Positions 1 through 10,803 of a stretch of DNA of 64,000 nucleotides are shown here, one piece after another; position 1 is the first letter of the stretch, and each line of letters starts with the position of its first letter. Source of the stretch: JAFALK01 sp042701975 (lineage in GTDB: Bacteria; Pseudomonadota; Gammaproteobacteria; Burkholderiales; Burkholderiaceae_C); assembly GCA_042701975.1 (NCBI GenBank), contig CP170561.1, positions 4,650,001-4,714,000 on the forward strand, given 5' to 3'. The position numbers and the translations under genes were made by a program. The notes beneath the pieces are model-generated. The model had not been told where the DNA came from. It worked only from the letters and a program-made list of their open reading frames with translations, and searched no databases.

Positions 1-230
1 ATGGCGTCCAGGCAGCGGTCGACGTCGTCGTCCTTCACCACCACCTCGACCTTCACCTTGGGCAGGAAATCCACCACGTACTCGGCGCCGCGGTAGAGCT
101 CGGTGTGGCCCTTCTGGCGGCCGAAGCCCTTGACCTCGGTGACGGTCAGGCCGGAAGCGCCGACCTCGGCCAGCGCCTCGCGGACCTCGTCGAGCTTGAA
201 GGGTTTGATGATGGCGGTGATCTGCTTCAT
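1..230 (-). CDS. glnB: Nitrogen regulatory protein PII (GlnB/GlnK), 3' end outside window
   Basis: Partial gene: the first 76 codons are present and the rest lies beyond the window start. The product begins MKQITAIIKPFKLDEVREAL, the characteristic PII N-terminus. Tyr51, the uridylylation site at the tip of the T-loop, is present in the context ELYRGAEYVVDF. PII proteins are trimeric cytoplasmic sensors of 2-oxoglutarate, ATP/ADP and, through uridylylation, glutamine; they control glutamine synthetase adenylylation, NtrB or AmtB. It lies 48 bp downstream of nadE on the same strand, with GGAG about 10 nt before the ATG, so co-transcription is likely. This piece cannot separate GlnB from GlnK; the lack of a visible amtB slightly favours GlnB. 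Confidence 0.93.
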   Translation of the reverse strand, partial: MKQITAIIKPFKLDEVREALAEVGASGLTVTEVKGFGRQKGHTELYRGAEYVVDFLPKVKVEVVVKDDDVDRCLDA

Positions 231-278
231 GGTCCTGCTCCGTCAAATGGAAATCGTCTGCGGTTTTAGCACGGATCC

Positions 279-2267
279 CTACGATTCATCCGGAATGCGG
301 TCGAGTTCGGCCAGCCAGACGGTGGCCTCTGAATCGCTCGGCGCCCGCCAGTCGCCGCGCGGCGAGAGCGAGCCGCCCGTGCCCACCTTCGGTGCATTGG
401 GCACGCAGGAGCGCTTGAACTGGCTGCCCTTGAAGAAGCGGCTCACGAAGATGCGCAGCACACGCTTGATCTCCGCAAGCGTCTGCTCGCCGCCCCAGGC
501 GTGGCGCTGCAGGAAGGCGATCTTGCGCGGCGAATAGCCGTAGCGCAGCGTGTAGTAGAGGTTGAAATCGTTCAACGCGTACGGGCCGATGGCGCCTTCG
601 GTACTCTGCATCGAACCCGGCACCAGCTCGGGGCTGATCTCGGTCTCCAGCACATCGATCAGCACCTGCGCGTCCACGTTGCCAAGTTGGCCAGTCTCCG
701 CCACCCAGCGCACCAGGTACTGGATCAGCGTCTTGGGCACGCTGGCGTTCACGTTGTAGTGCGACATGTGATCGCCCACGCCGTAGGTGCACCAGCCCAA
801 GGCAAGCTCCGACAGATCGCCCGTGCCCAGCACCAGCGCGCCGGTGTGGTTGGCCAGCCGGAACAGGTGGTTCGTGCGCTCACCGGCCTGCACGTTCTCG
901 AACGTCACGTCGAAGACCTTCTCGCCCTTGGCATACGGGTGGCCCAGATCCTTGAGCATGAGCTCACAGCTCGGTCGGATGTCGATCTCGCGCGCATCGC
1001 AGGCCACGGCCTTCATCAGCTTCCAGGCCTGGTCGCGCGTGCGCTCACTCGTGGCAAAACCCGGCATCGTGACGCCGATGATGTTCGTGCGCGGCAGGCC
1101 CATGCGATCCATCGCCTGCGCCGCCACCAGCAGCGCGTGGGTGGAATCGAGTCCGCCCGAAATGCCGATCACGAGCTTGCCAATGCCGCTGGAGCGCAGG
1201 CGCTGCACCAGGGCCTGCACCTGGATGTTGTAGACCTCATGGCAGCGCTCGTCGCGGCGGTTGCGATCACTGGGCACATAAGGAAAACGTTCGACACGGC
1301 GCGACAGGGCCAGCGGTGCGTCCGTCTTGAGGCCGAGCTCGAAGTTGACGCGGCGATAACGCGCAATCTCGGCGGCATGGACGCGCACGGATTCGCCGAA
1401 GCTCGTCTGGCGCATGCGTTCGCGCTGCAGTCGCTCCAGGTCCACGTCGGCGCAGATCAGCTGCGCCCCCTGGGCGAAGCGCCGGCTCTCGGCCAGCAGC
1501 TCGCCGTTCTCGCAGACGAGCGCATGGCCGTCCCAAGCCAGGTCGGTGCTCGACTCGCCCTCGCCCGCCGATGAATACGCATACGCCGCCAGGCAGCGCG
1601 CCGATTGCTGCGAGACGAGCTGCTGGCGATAGCCGGCCTTGCCCACCAGCGCGTTCGACGCGGAGAGGTTGATCAGCACGGTCGCGCCAGCCAGCGCGGC
1701 AAAGCTCGACGGCGGGATTGGCGTCCAGACGTCTTCGCAGATTTCCGCAGCGAAGCTCAGCAACGGCAGGTCGCTGGCGCTGAACACCAGCTGCGAGCCG
1801 AAGGGCGCGGTCTGGCCCAGCAGCGTGACCTCGGTCGCCTGCGCGTCCAGGCCCGAGTTGAACTGGCGCGCTTCGTAGAACTCGCCGTAGTTCGGCAGGT
1901 AGGTCTTGGGCACGACGCCGAGGATGCGGCCCCGCTGCAGCACGACGGCGACGTTGAAGAGGCGCTGCTCCACGCGCAGCGGCATGCCAACAAGCACCAC
2001 CGTCGCCAACGCGCGGCTGGCTTCGAGCACGCCGGCCAGGGCAGCCTCGCTGGCATCGAGCAAGGCGCGCTGATGGAAGAGGTCGTCGCAGCTGTAGCCC
2101 GACAGGCCCAGTTCAGGGAAGGCCACCAGCGCCACACCTTGGGCGGCGGCTTCGTTCAACAGCGCAATCGTCTGCGCGGCATTGAAGGCCGGATCGGCCA
2201 CGCGGCACGGCGGCACGCCCACCGCGATGCGCGCAAAATCGTGCGAATACAGGTTGTCGAAGTGCAT
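279..2267 (-). CDS. nadE: Glutamine-dependent NAD+ synthetase
   Basis: About 662 residues, the two-domain long form. The N-terminal nitrilase-like glutaminase domain shows the Glu-Lys-Cys elements: FPELGLSGY (Glu), VVPKTYLPNYGEF (Lys) and AEICEDVW (Cys). The C-terminal ammonia-dependent synthetase carries the PP-loop GISGGLDST near residue 370. It converts deamido-NAD, ATP and glutamine to NAD+ in the cytoplasm. The ATG at 2267 (MHFDNLYSHDFARIA) was chosen because family members start with this pattern; an ATG three codons upstream (2276) is possible and neither has a strong ribosome site. The start faces that of the next gene only about 30 bp away. glnB follows downstream, an association seen in other Betaproteobacteria. 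Confidence 0.95.
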   Translation of the reverse strand: MHFDNLYSHDFARIAVGVPPCRVADPAFNAAQTIALLNEAAAQGVALVAFPELGLSGYSCDDLFHQRALLDASEAALAGVLEASRALATVVLVGMPLRVEQRLFNVAVVLQRGRILGVVPKTYLPNYGEFYEARQFNSGLDAQATEVTLLGQTAPFGSQLVFSASDLPLLSFAAEICEDVWTPIPPSSFAALAGATVLINLSASNALVGKAGYRQQLVSQQSARCLAAYAYSSAGEGESSTDLAWDGHALVCENGELLAESRRFAQGAQLICADVDLERLQRERMRQTSFGESVRVHAAEIARYRRVNFELGLKTDAPLALSRRVERFPYVPSDRNRRDERCHEVYNIQVQALVQRLRSSGIGKLVIGISGGLDSTHALLVAAQAMDRMGLPRTNIIGVTMPGFATSERTRDQAWKLMKAVACDAREIDIRPSCELMLKDLGHPYAKGEKVFDVTFENVQAGERTNHLFRLANHTGALVLGTGDLSELALGWCTYGVGDHMSHYNVNASVPKTLIQYLVRWVAETGQLGNVDAQVLIDVLETEISPELVPGSMQSTEGAIGPYALNDFNLYYTLRYGYSPRKIAFLQRHAWGGEQTLAEIKRVLRIFVSRFFKGSQFKRSCVPNAPKVGTGGSLSPRGDWRAPSDSEATVWLAELDRIPDES

Positions 2268-2296
2268 AGCTCGCATCGTGCCATCATTTGGGCGAT

Positions 2297-3436
2297 ATGC
2301 CGCAGATACGAATCGAAGAGCACGTCGCCGCCGTTGCACCGGAAGCATGGAACGCGCTGCTCGAGCAGAGCCCGCAACCCACGCCGTTCATGCGGCACGA
2401 ATACCTCGCCGCCCTGATCGATTCGGGCTCGGCCACGGCCGACACGGGTTGGGCGCCGCTGGTGCTGCTGCTCGAAGACGATGCCGGCGCATTGCAGGCC
2501 GCCTGCATTGCGTGGATCAAGAGTCACAGCTACGGCGAATACGTCTTCGACTGGTCCTGGGCCGATGCCTATCAACGCCATGGCCTCGAGTACTACCCCA
2601 AGCTGCTCGTCGCCGTGCCCTTCACGCCCGTGCCCGGCAGTCGCCTGCTCGCGCGTGATGCCGCATCGCGCCGCGTGCTCTTGCAGGCGCTGCGTCAGCT
2701 GGCGCAACAGCAGAGCTTCTCGTCAGTCCATCTGCTGTTCGGCGACGAAGCCGATCACGGCGCCGCGGATGAGGAGCACTGGATGCCGCGCTCGGGCGTG
2801 CAGTTCCACTGGCTGCAAGGCGGACACGCCGACTTCGCCGCCTATCTCGCCAGCATGCAGCGCGACAAGCGCAAAAAGATCCAGCAGGAGCAGCGCCGCG
2901 TGCGCGAAGCGGGGATCACCTTCGAAGCGCTGCAGGGCGGGCAGATCACGCCCGAAGATTGGGATTTCTTCCACCGCTGCTACCGACTGACCTATCGCGC
3001 GCATCACAGCAGCCCGTATCTCACGCGCGACTTCTTCGACCGCATGGCCACCAACATGCCGGCGAACTGGCTGATGTTCCTTGCTCGACGAGGCGAAGAG
3101 CGAGTGGCCTGCTCGCTGATCGCCCTTGACCCCGAGCGCCGCGCCGCCTTCGGCCGCTACTGGGGCTGTATCGAGCCGATTCCCAACCTGCATTTCGACG
3201 CCTGCTACTACCAGCCGCTGGCCTGGTGCATCGAGCAGGGCTATGAGCGCTTCGAAGGCGGAGCCCAGGGCGAGCACAAGATGGCACGCGGCCTGATGCC
3301 CGTGGCCACGCGCTCCAGCCACTGGCTGGCGCATCCGGACTTTGCGCGGGCCATCGGCGACTTTCTGGAACGGGAAGGCCAGGCCATGGACCACTACCGC
3401 GACGAATTGACCGAGCACGCGCCGTTCAAGAAATGA
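2297..3436 (+). CDS. FemAB/GNAT-like N-acyltransferase (COG3146 type)
   Basis: A 379-residue cytoplasmic protein with no signal peptide. It resembles the uncharacterised 'peptidogalycan biosynthesis / FemAB-like' family (DUF482, COG3146). Recognisable stretches are PFMRHEYLAAL near the N-terminus, the basic segment MQRDKRKKIQQEQRRV, and RYWGCIEPIPNLHFDACYYQ followed by FEGGAQGEHKMARGLMP, which are conserved in that family. FemAB-fold enzymes transfer acyl or aminoacyl groups; the substrate here is unknown. The ATG at 2297 was preferred to the upstream TTG at 2288. The gene is divergent from nadE with almost no promoter room, and convergent with ppa. Its stop codon abuts the ppa terminator. 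Confidence 0.8.
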   Translation: MPQIRIEEHVAAVAPEAWNALLEQSPQPTPFMRHEYLAALIDSGSATADTGWAPLVLLLEDDAGALQAACIAWIKSHSYGEYVFDWSWADAYQRHGLEYYPKLLVAVPFTPVPGSRLLARDAASRRVLLQALRQLAQQQSFSSVHLLFGDEADHGAADEEHWMPRSGVQFHWLQGGHADFAAYLASMQRDKRKKIQQEQRRVREAGITFEALQGGQITPEDWDFFHRCYRLTYRAHHSSPYLTRDFFDRMATNMPANWLMFLARRGEERVACSLIALDPERRAAFGRYWGCIEPIPNLHFDACYYQPLAWCIEQGYERFEGGAQGEHKMARGLMPVATRSSHWLAHPDFARAIGDFLEREGQAMDHYRDELTEHAPFKK

Positions 3437-3457
3437 AAAAGGCGTCATGACGACGCC
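3436..3457 (-). terminator. Rho-independent terminator of ppa
   Basis: Read on the minus strand: GGCGTC, loop GTCAT, GACGCC, then TTTTTC. The 6-bp GC stem plus U-tract sits 26 bp after the ppa stop and overlaps the final base of the convergent acyltransferase gene. A second 9-bp inverted repeat (arms 3467-3475 and 3482-3490) straddles the ppa stop codon. Confidence 0.7.
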
Positions 3458-3482
3458 CCTCTCACTGCAAGTAAGTAACGCC

Positions 3483-4022
3483 TTACTTGCTCTGAGCTTC
3501 TTCGTAGCCCTTCAGGCCAGCCAGGATCTCGGCCTTGGCCGATTCCGGGCCTTCCCAGCCGTCGACCTTGACCCACTTGCCCTTTTCCAGGTCCTTGTAG
3601 TGCTCGAAGAAGTGCTGGATGGCCTTGAGGCGCATCTGGTTGATGTCCTCGGGCTTTTGCCAGTGGTCGTAGATCGGGAGGATCTTGGTCGTGGGCACAG
3701 CGAGCAGCTTGGCATCACCGCCGGCTTCGTCCGTCATCTTCAGGACGCCGATGGGGCGGCAGGTCACGACCACGCCAGGCGTGAGCGGGAAAGGCGTGAC
3801 AACGAGAACGTCCACCGGGTCGCCGTCGTCCGACAGCGTGCGCGGGATGTAGCCGTAATTGCACGGGTAGTGCATGGCCGTCGTCATGAAGCGGTCCACG
3901 AAGAGCGCACCGCTCTCCTTGTCCACCTCGTACTTGATCGGGTCGGCGTTCATCGGGATTTCGATGACGACGTTGAATTCTTCGGGGGCCTTGGCGCCCG
4001 GTGTGACGTTGTGAAGGCTCAT
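3483..4022 (-). CDS. ppa: Soluble inorganic pyrophosphatase (family I)
   Basis: A 179-residue product, the usual length for bacterial family I PPase (175-180). It hydrolyses pyrophosphate to two phosphates in the cytoplasm and so pulls biosynthetic reactions forward. Active-site landmarks are seen in order: EIPMNADPIKYEVDKESG, the YPCNYGYIPRTLSDDGDPVDVLV core with its metal-binding aspartates, and KxxxxHFFEHYKDLE near the C-terminus. The start ATG gives the typical MSLHNV/PG opening. The gene stands head-to-head with a membrane pyrophosphatase that uses the same substrate, with 166 bp between the starts. Confidence 0.97.
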   Translation of the reverse strand: MSLHNVTPGAKAPEEFNVVIEIPMNADPIKYEVDKESGALFVDRFMTTAMHYPCNYGYIPRTLSDDGDPVDVLVVTPFPLTPGVVVTCRPIGVLKMTDEAGGDAKLLAVPTTKILPIYDHWQKPEDINQMRLKAIQHFFEHYKDLEKGKWVKVDGWEGPESAKAEILAGLKGYEEAQSK

Positions 4023-4188
4023 GGTCTTGTGTAAATGCGCGGGGGAAAACCCGGATTCTACCGATCGTCATCCCCGGGGATACGCCAAGTGGTGCCCAGT
4101 AGACGCTCCCGTAAGCTCCGCCGGAGCCTGGCTCAGCACATCCGCGGGGCCACAAGCCACTACAGACGAGCACAAAAGGAGACCCTTG

Positions 4189-6372
<2,184 letters not shown>

Positions 6373-6400
6373 CCCGGGAAAGCACCTAGTCCCGAATGAA

Positions 6401-6429
6401 ACAGCCCTCGCTTGAGGGCTGTTTTTTTT
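6401..6429 (+). terminator. Rho-independent terminator of hppA
   Basis: ACAGCCCTC, loop GCTT, GAGGGCTGT followed by eight T residues: a 9-bp perfect stem with a tetraloop, 28 bp after the hppA stop. Confidence 0.93.
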
Positions 6430-6465
6430 GGCTTCAGCGTTCGCCAGAAGCCGCACAATTGAGGC

Positions 6466-7326
6466 ATGAGCAATTCGTCGATCACAAAACACGATCTGAC
6501 GCGTCGCCGACTCCAACTCCAAGACCTCCAGCGCTTCGTCTCCGAACAGGAGCAGCAGTTCGACGCCGAACGCCAGCGCCTGCAGGCCTTCGTCGATCGC
6601 TACACCAGCGCCCTCGCTCCCTTGTACATGGAGCTCGACGCCCTCGAATCCCAGCTGCACTGCGCCACCACCCTGCTGGCCGAAGCCCTGCGCCGCAACG
6701 GCGTGGAAGCCCGACTGCCGCGCACGCCTCAGCCCACCGCCCTGCCCCAGCTGCCGCGCCTGCCGGTCGGTGCTCCGCTGCCCGCGGAGCCGGAGGGCGG
6801 CCTCGTTGAACTGGGCCCGCCTTCGCTGAAGACGCTCTACCGCCGCGCGGCCAAGCGCTTCCATCCCGACCTCGCACCCAACGACCGCATGCGTCGCCAG
6901 CGCGAGGAACAGATGATGCAGGTGAACCAGGCCTACGCCTTCGACGATCGCGCCACGCTGGAGCGCCTGCTGCTGGCCAACGGCGAAGACCCTGTCAAGG
7001 TCACGGGCGGCAATGCCGACGCCATGCGCTTCTGGCTGGGCAGCTGCGAGGTGGCCGTGCAAGGCCGGCTGCGCGTCGTGCAAGCACATCGCGCCGTGCT
7101 CGACATGCACGCCGTGCGCAAGCTCCGCGATGCCGTGGAGAAGGCCGAACAGCAAGGCCTGGATCCGCTCGGCGTGATGGCTTCGCGTCTGCGCTCGCAG
7201 ATCGCCGAGCGCCGCCAGGAGATCTACATCGGACAGCGCCTGGACGCCGATTCTTCGCTGGCCCAGGCCTTCCTGCACCGCTGCGTGGAGCGCAGCGGCG
7301 CGGGCCTGTCGTCCTCAACTCACTGA
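6466..7326 (+). CDS. J-domain (DnaJ-like) protein with N-terminal coiled coil
   Basis: A 286-residue cytoplasmic protein. Residues about 8-80 are Glu/Gln/Arg-rich and predicted to form a coiled coil (LQDLQRFVSEQEQQFDAERQ and onward). A Pro-rich linker follows (about 85-120), then a compact J-domain: LKTLYRRAAKRFHPDLAPND, with the HPD tripeptide at 133-135, and a helix rich in Arg/Glu and Met (EEQMMQVNQAYAF). The C-terminal third is helical. J-domains stimulate Hsp70 ATPase; the client is unknown. It lacks the G/F region and zinc fingers of true DnaJ. Its stop is four bases from that of the convergent lipoprotein gene. Confidence 0.78.
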   Translation: MSNSSITKHDLTRRRLQLQDLQRFVSEQEQQFDAERQRLQAFVDRYTSALAPLYMELDALESQLHCATTLLAEALRRNGVEARLPRTPQPTALPQLPRLPVGAPLPAEPEGGLVELGPPSLKTLYRRAAKRFHPDLAPNDRMRRQREEQMMQVNQAYAFDDRATLERLLLANGEDPVKVTGGNADAMRFWLGSCEVAVQGRLRVVQAHRAVLDMHAVRKLRDAVEKAEQQGLDPLGVMASRLRSQIAERRQEIYIGQRLDADSSLAQAFLHRCVERSGAGLSSSTH

Positions 7327-7330
7327 GGAA

Positions 7331-7861
7331 TCACTGAGCTGTCGGAGCGCTTGCCGCCCAGGCGAGCATCTGCTCGATCAGCGCATCGCTCGCCGTCGCC
7401 AGCGCACGCGCGCCGCTGGCCGCGTCGGTGCCACCGGGCCGCTTGATCTCGAAAACCTGCTGGCGTTCGCCCAGCTTGGCGCGCACGCGCACGCAGACCT
7501 CACTCTGCGTCGCCGTTGAGAAGCGCTGCTCGAAGCTCTCGAGACCGATGTAGAGCGTGGCGCCCGAGGCCTTCGGCACGAGGCGCTGGCGCAGGCGCTC
7601 TTCCAGCAGATTGCCGGGCGAGGCCGCCCAGCGCGCCTCGGTGAAACGCTGCACGCGCTGCGGATCGCCCAGGCGGTAGAGCATGCCGTTCGAGTCGAGC
7701 CAATCGGGCGCGTCGACATCCACAGCGCGGATCGGAGCCGCCACCGCAGCGCCAGGCGCGCCCAGGTCGTAGATGGCCGGGGAAGGCGCCGGCGCGGGCA
7801 GCAGCGAAGAGCAGGCGCCGAGCGCCCAAGGCAACAGCAGAGCAGCAAGCCAGCGGCGCAT
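7331..7861 (-). CDS. ABC-type transport auxiliary lipoprotein (PqiC/COG3218-like)
   Basis: A 176-residue predicted lipoprotein. The signal peptide MRRWLAALLLPWALGAC ends in a lipobox (ALGAC) with the acylated Cys at 17. The body (IYDLGAPG, then residues such as WAASPGNLLEERLRQRLV and VCVRVRAKLGERQQVFEIK) matches the ABC-transport auxiliary family that accompanies MCE systems; PqiC is the best known relative and is anchored in the outer membrane. The start at 7861 has AAAGG 7 nt upstream; an in-frame ATG at 7879 is the alternative. It is the last gene of the permease-ATPase-MlaD-lipoprotein set, which implies a role in moving lipid across the periplasm. Confidence 0.85.
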   Translation of the reverse strand: MRRWLAALLLPWALGACSSLLPAPAPSPAIYDLGAPGAAVAAPIRAVDVDAPDWLDSNGMLYRLGDPQRVQRFTEARWAASPGNLLEERLRQRLVPKASGATLYIGLESFEQRFSTATQSEVCVRVRAKLGERQQVFEIKRPGGTDAASGARALATASDALIEQMLAWAASAPTAQ

Positions 7862-7916
7862 GGTCGGGCCTTTCGTCATGGAGAGATTCTTCGTGAAGGT
7901 CTTCATCGTCTGCTGC

Positions 7917-8849
7917 CTACTTGCGGTTCGGATCGAAGCCCGCCTCGCCCGGGCCGGGCGCAGCCTTCGGCTTGCCCACGAGCACGCCCTGCGGCTGCTC
8001 TTCCAGCGTCTTGGCCGCGCGTTCGATCGCGTTGGCGGCCTTGTTGACGGCTTCGACCAGCGGCTGGCGCTGGCCCTTGTCAGGACCGGCGATGGACAGC
8101 TCCAGCCGCGCAGCCGTCTTCTGCAGCTGATCGGCGGCGGCGGCCATGCGGTCCAGCGTATCGGCGCGCTGCTTCCATTCACGCGCCGTGGCTGTGGCTT
8201 CGGTGGAGAACTGATCAATGTGGTCCAGCGTGCCGCTCGCCTTGTCCAGCGCCACGCCGGCCTTGGGCTTGAGCGCGCGCACGTCCTCGGCCATGGCGGT
8301 CATGCTCTTGGCGGCTTCGTCGATGCTCTTCACGGCCTGCATCAGCTGGTCCTGGTGGCCGCTGTCGAGCAAGCCCGCCAGGCGCCGCGCCGCGGCGTCG
8401 ATGCTGGCCAGCACGCGCGGCGCATTGCCCATCAGCTCGTCGAGCTTGGAGGAATGCAGCTCGATGCGCGCGCCGGGCTTGAGCGGCGTGTCGGCCACCT
8501 GGTCCTCGTCCGTGCTGAGGTCGATGAAGGACAGGCCCGTGATGCCCTGGTAACCCAGCCGCGCGCGCGTGCTGGAGCGCAGCGGCGATTCGGCCGCTAC
8601 TTCGATGGTGACCAGCACCTGCTTCGGATTGGCAGGATCGAAGCCGATCTCCTCGACCTTGCCGATCTCCACGCCCGAGAGCTTGACCGCCGCCTTCAGA
8701 TTCAGCCCCGGCACGCCCTGCTTGGCGACGACGCTGTATTCCACGGTGCGGCGGTGGTCGCCCTGGAACCAGGCGATCACGCCGATCAGCGCCGCTCCCA
8801 GCAGCAGCACGAAGAGGCCGGTCGCCAAGGCGTGGGCTTTGTTTTCCAT
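7917..8849 (-). CDS. MlaD-family MCE-domain protein
   Basis: A 310-residue inner-membrane-anchored periplasmic protein. One N-terminal transmembrane helix (about residues 8-28) precedes a single MCE domain (about 35-115: VEYSVVAKQGVPGLNLKAAV, IGKVEEIGFDP, LGYQGITGLSFIDL). A long helical C-terminal half (about 130-285), probably coiled coil, follows. MCE proteins bind lipids and form hexameric rings or tunnels between the membranes. The start codon overlaps the stop of the upstream ATPase gene by one base, so translation is coupled. The subunit is longer than E. coli MlaD (183 residues), closer to the extended MCE proteins of the PqiB/LetB type in having a helical tail. Confidence 0.9.
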   Translation of the reverse strand: MENKAHALATGLFVLLLGAALIGVIAWFQGDHRRTVEYSVVAKQGVPGLNLKAAVKLSGVEIGKVEEIGFDPANPKQVLVTIEVAAESPLRSSTRARLGYQGITGLSFIDLSTDEDQVADTPLKPGARIELHSSKLDELMGNAPRVLASIDAAARRLAGLLDSGHQDQLMQAVKSIDEAAKSMTAMAEDVRALKPKAGVALDKASGTLDHIDQFSTEATATAREWKQRADTLDRMAAAADQLQKTAARLELSIAGPDKGQRQPLVEAVNKAANAIERAAKTLEEQPQGVLVGKPKAAPGPGEAGFDPNRK

Positions 8850-9667
8850 CAGGCTTCCTGTTCCAGCAGCGAGGCCGTCGAAAGCTCGGCGCGGTAGCTG
8901 CGAAGGTTTTCATCGGCGCAGCGGTCTGCGTGGCCGAGGAAGAAGTTGTGAATGAAGGGGTGATTGATGCGGCAGACCTGGCCCAGCGTACCCAGCGCCA
9001 CCAGGCGCTTGTCAGCCAGCACGGCCACGCGGTCGACCAGGGCGAAGAGCGTGTCCACGTCGTGCGTGACCATCACGACGGTGAGCTTCATCTCGGAGCG
9101 CAGCTCCTCGATCAGCTTGACGAACTGCTTGGCGCTGGCAGGGTCCAGACCGGCGGTCGGCTCGTCAAGGAAGAGCAGTTGCGGATCGAGGATCAGCGCC
9201 CGCGCCAGCGAGACACGCTTGACCATGCCGCCCGAGAGCTCGGCCGGCAGCTTGAGCGCGTCGCTCGGCTGCAGGCCCACTTGCACGAGCTTTTGCATCA
9301 CCAATTGCTTCGCCATCTCGGGCGGCACGCCGCCGAGTTCGCGCAGCGGCACGGCGATGTTGTCGAACACGGTCAGCGAAGAGAACAGCGCGCCCTGCTG
9401 GAACAGCACGCCCCAGCGGTGGCGCACGCGGTCCAGCTCGGTCTGCTCGCAGGCTCCGAGCACCTGGCCGAAGATGCGCACCTCGCCCTCCGTTGCGCGC
9501 TCCAGGCCCAGCATCAGACGCAGGAGCGTGGTCTTGCCGCTGCCCGAGCCGCCGATGATGGCCAAGACTTCGTCGGCATGCACATCGAGGCTCAAGTCGC
9601 GATGGATCGTGGCACGGCCCAGCACGGTCGTGACATGGCTGACTTCGATGACGGTCTCGTTGCTCAT
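8849..9667 (-). CDS. MCE-system ABC transporter ATP-binding protein (MlaF-like)
   Basis: A 272-residue ABC ATPase. Walker A GGSGSGKT is at residues 39-46, the Q-loop is GVLFQQGALFSSLTV, the signature is LSGGMVKRVSLARAL, Walker B is LLFLDEPTAGLDP, and the H-loop is VMVTHDVDTLF. The LSGGM signature and the FQQGALFSSLTV sequence are typical of the MlaF/MkL group rather than of solute importers. It powers lipid transfer with the adjacent permease. Its ATG overlaps the permease stop (ATGA), which gives translational coupling. The last 30 residues extend beyond the core fold, as in MlaF, whose C-terminus contacts the dimer partner. Confidence 0.93.
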   Translation of the reverse strand: MSNETVIEVSHVTTVLGRATIHRDLSLDVHADEVLAIIGGSGSGKTTLLRLMLGLERATEGEVRIFGQVLGACEQTELDRVRHRWGVLFQQGALFSSLTVFDNIAVPLRELGGVPPEMAKQLVMQKLVQVGLQPSDALKLPAELSGGMVKRVSLARALILDPQLLFLDEPTAGLDPASAKQFVKLIEELRSEMKLTVVMVTHDVDTLFALVDRVAVLADKRLVALGTLGQVCRINHPFIHNFFLGHADRCADENLRSYRAELSTASLLEQEA

Positions 9668-10770
9668 ATGCCGACGTCCGAGAAAAGCACCGCGAAGATT
9701 GCGTCGACGATGATCACCAGCGTGATCGACGCGACCACGGAATCCGTCGTGCCCGCGCCCAGGCTCACGCTGTTGGGCTTGATGCGCAGGCCGTAATGGC
9801 AGGCGGTGAACGCGATCAGCAGGCCGAACACCGCTGACTTGACCAGGCCCAGCCAGAGATTGGCAATCGGCACGGCCGCTGGAATTCCGCGCAGGAACTG
9901 AATGTAGTCCAGGCCCAGGATCGCGCTCGCGGCCAGCATGCCGCCGATCAGGATCAGGCTGCTGGTCCACACGACGACCAGCGGCAGCGAAACGGCCAGG
10001 GCGATCATGCGCGGCATCACCAAGCGCACGGTGTGCGAGATGCCCATCACCGAGAGCGCGTCTAACTCCTGAGTCACACGCATCACGCCCAGCTGCGCCG
10101 TCATGGCCGAGCCGCTGCGCCCAGCCAGCAAGATGGCGGCCAGCAGCGGTCCGAGCTCGCGCCAGACGGAGAGGCCGAGGATGTTGATGACGAAGATGTC
10201 GGCGCCGTAATTCTTGAGCTGCCGCGAGGTGAGGTAGGACAGCGTCACACCGACCAGGAAGCCCACCAGCGCCGTGATGCCCAGCGCCTGTGCGCCGCTG
10301 CGATAGATCTGCGCGGAGATGTCGCGCCAGGCGATCAGCTTGGGTCGGCGCACGACGAGCATCAGGTCGAGCGCCAGGCGGCCCAGCAGGGTCGTGGCAT
10401 CGATCATGTGGCTGGCAAAGCCCAGCAGCAGCGGCTGCACGCTCTCGCGTGCCTGGCGCCGTTTGGGGCGTGGCGGCGCGGGGGCGTCCATGCCCGCAAA
10501 CAGCACCTCGTGCTCGGGCCGCCAGCTGATCTGTTCGGGCTTGCGACCTCCCCAGGCCTGCCAGAGCATCAGTGCGCCGGCATGGTCCAGGCGCTGCACC
10601 TCTTGCAGGTCCCAGGCCAGATCCTGCGTGGCCTGGGCGGCCTTGGCCTGCTCGGCCAGTTCCTCGAAACGTTCCCGCAGGTGCAACAGGGTCCACGCGC
10701 CGCCCAGCCGCGCGGCCGGAGCGGCATCGTCCAGGATCAGGGTCGGGGGCAGTTCAGCGCTGGCTTGCAT
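9664..10770 (-). CDS. MlaE-family permease with N-terminal STAS-like domain
   Basis: A 368-residue protein. Residues about 10-90 form a STAS-like soluble domain (LHLRERFEELAEQ, DLAWDLQEVQRLDHAGALMLWQAW). Residues about 110-368 are the MlaE permease, with the hallmark LGLSVWRELGPLLAAILLAGRSGSAMTAQLGVMRVTQELDAL region and five or six membrane segments. Fusion of a STAS module to MlaE is known in this family; free-standing MlaB is the STAS partner in E. coli. It is the first gene of the four-gene MCE operon. The ATG at 10770 was chosen over a TTG at 10785. Confidence 0.92.
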   Translation of the reverse strand: MQASAELPPTLILDDAAPAARLGGAWTLLHLRERFEELAEQAKAAQATQDLAWDLQEVQRLDHAGALMLWQAWGGRKPEQISWRPEHEVLFAGMDAPAPPRPKRRQARESVQPLLLGFASHMIDATTLLGRLALDLMLVVRRPKLIAWRDISAQIYRSGAQALGITALVGFLVGVTLSYLTSRQLKNYGADIFVINILGLSVWRELGPLLAAILLAGRSGSAMTAQLGVMRVTQELDALSVMGISHTVRLVMPRMIALAVSLPLVVVWTSSLILIGGMLAASAILGLDYIQFLRGIPAAVPIANLWLGLVKSAVFGLLIAFTACHYGLRIKPNSVSLGAGTTDSVVASITLVIIVDAIFAVLFSDVGI

Positions 10771-10803
10771 CGCCCCCGATTTCAACAGAAGTTCCGAAGA
10801 TAT

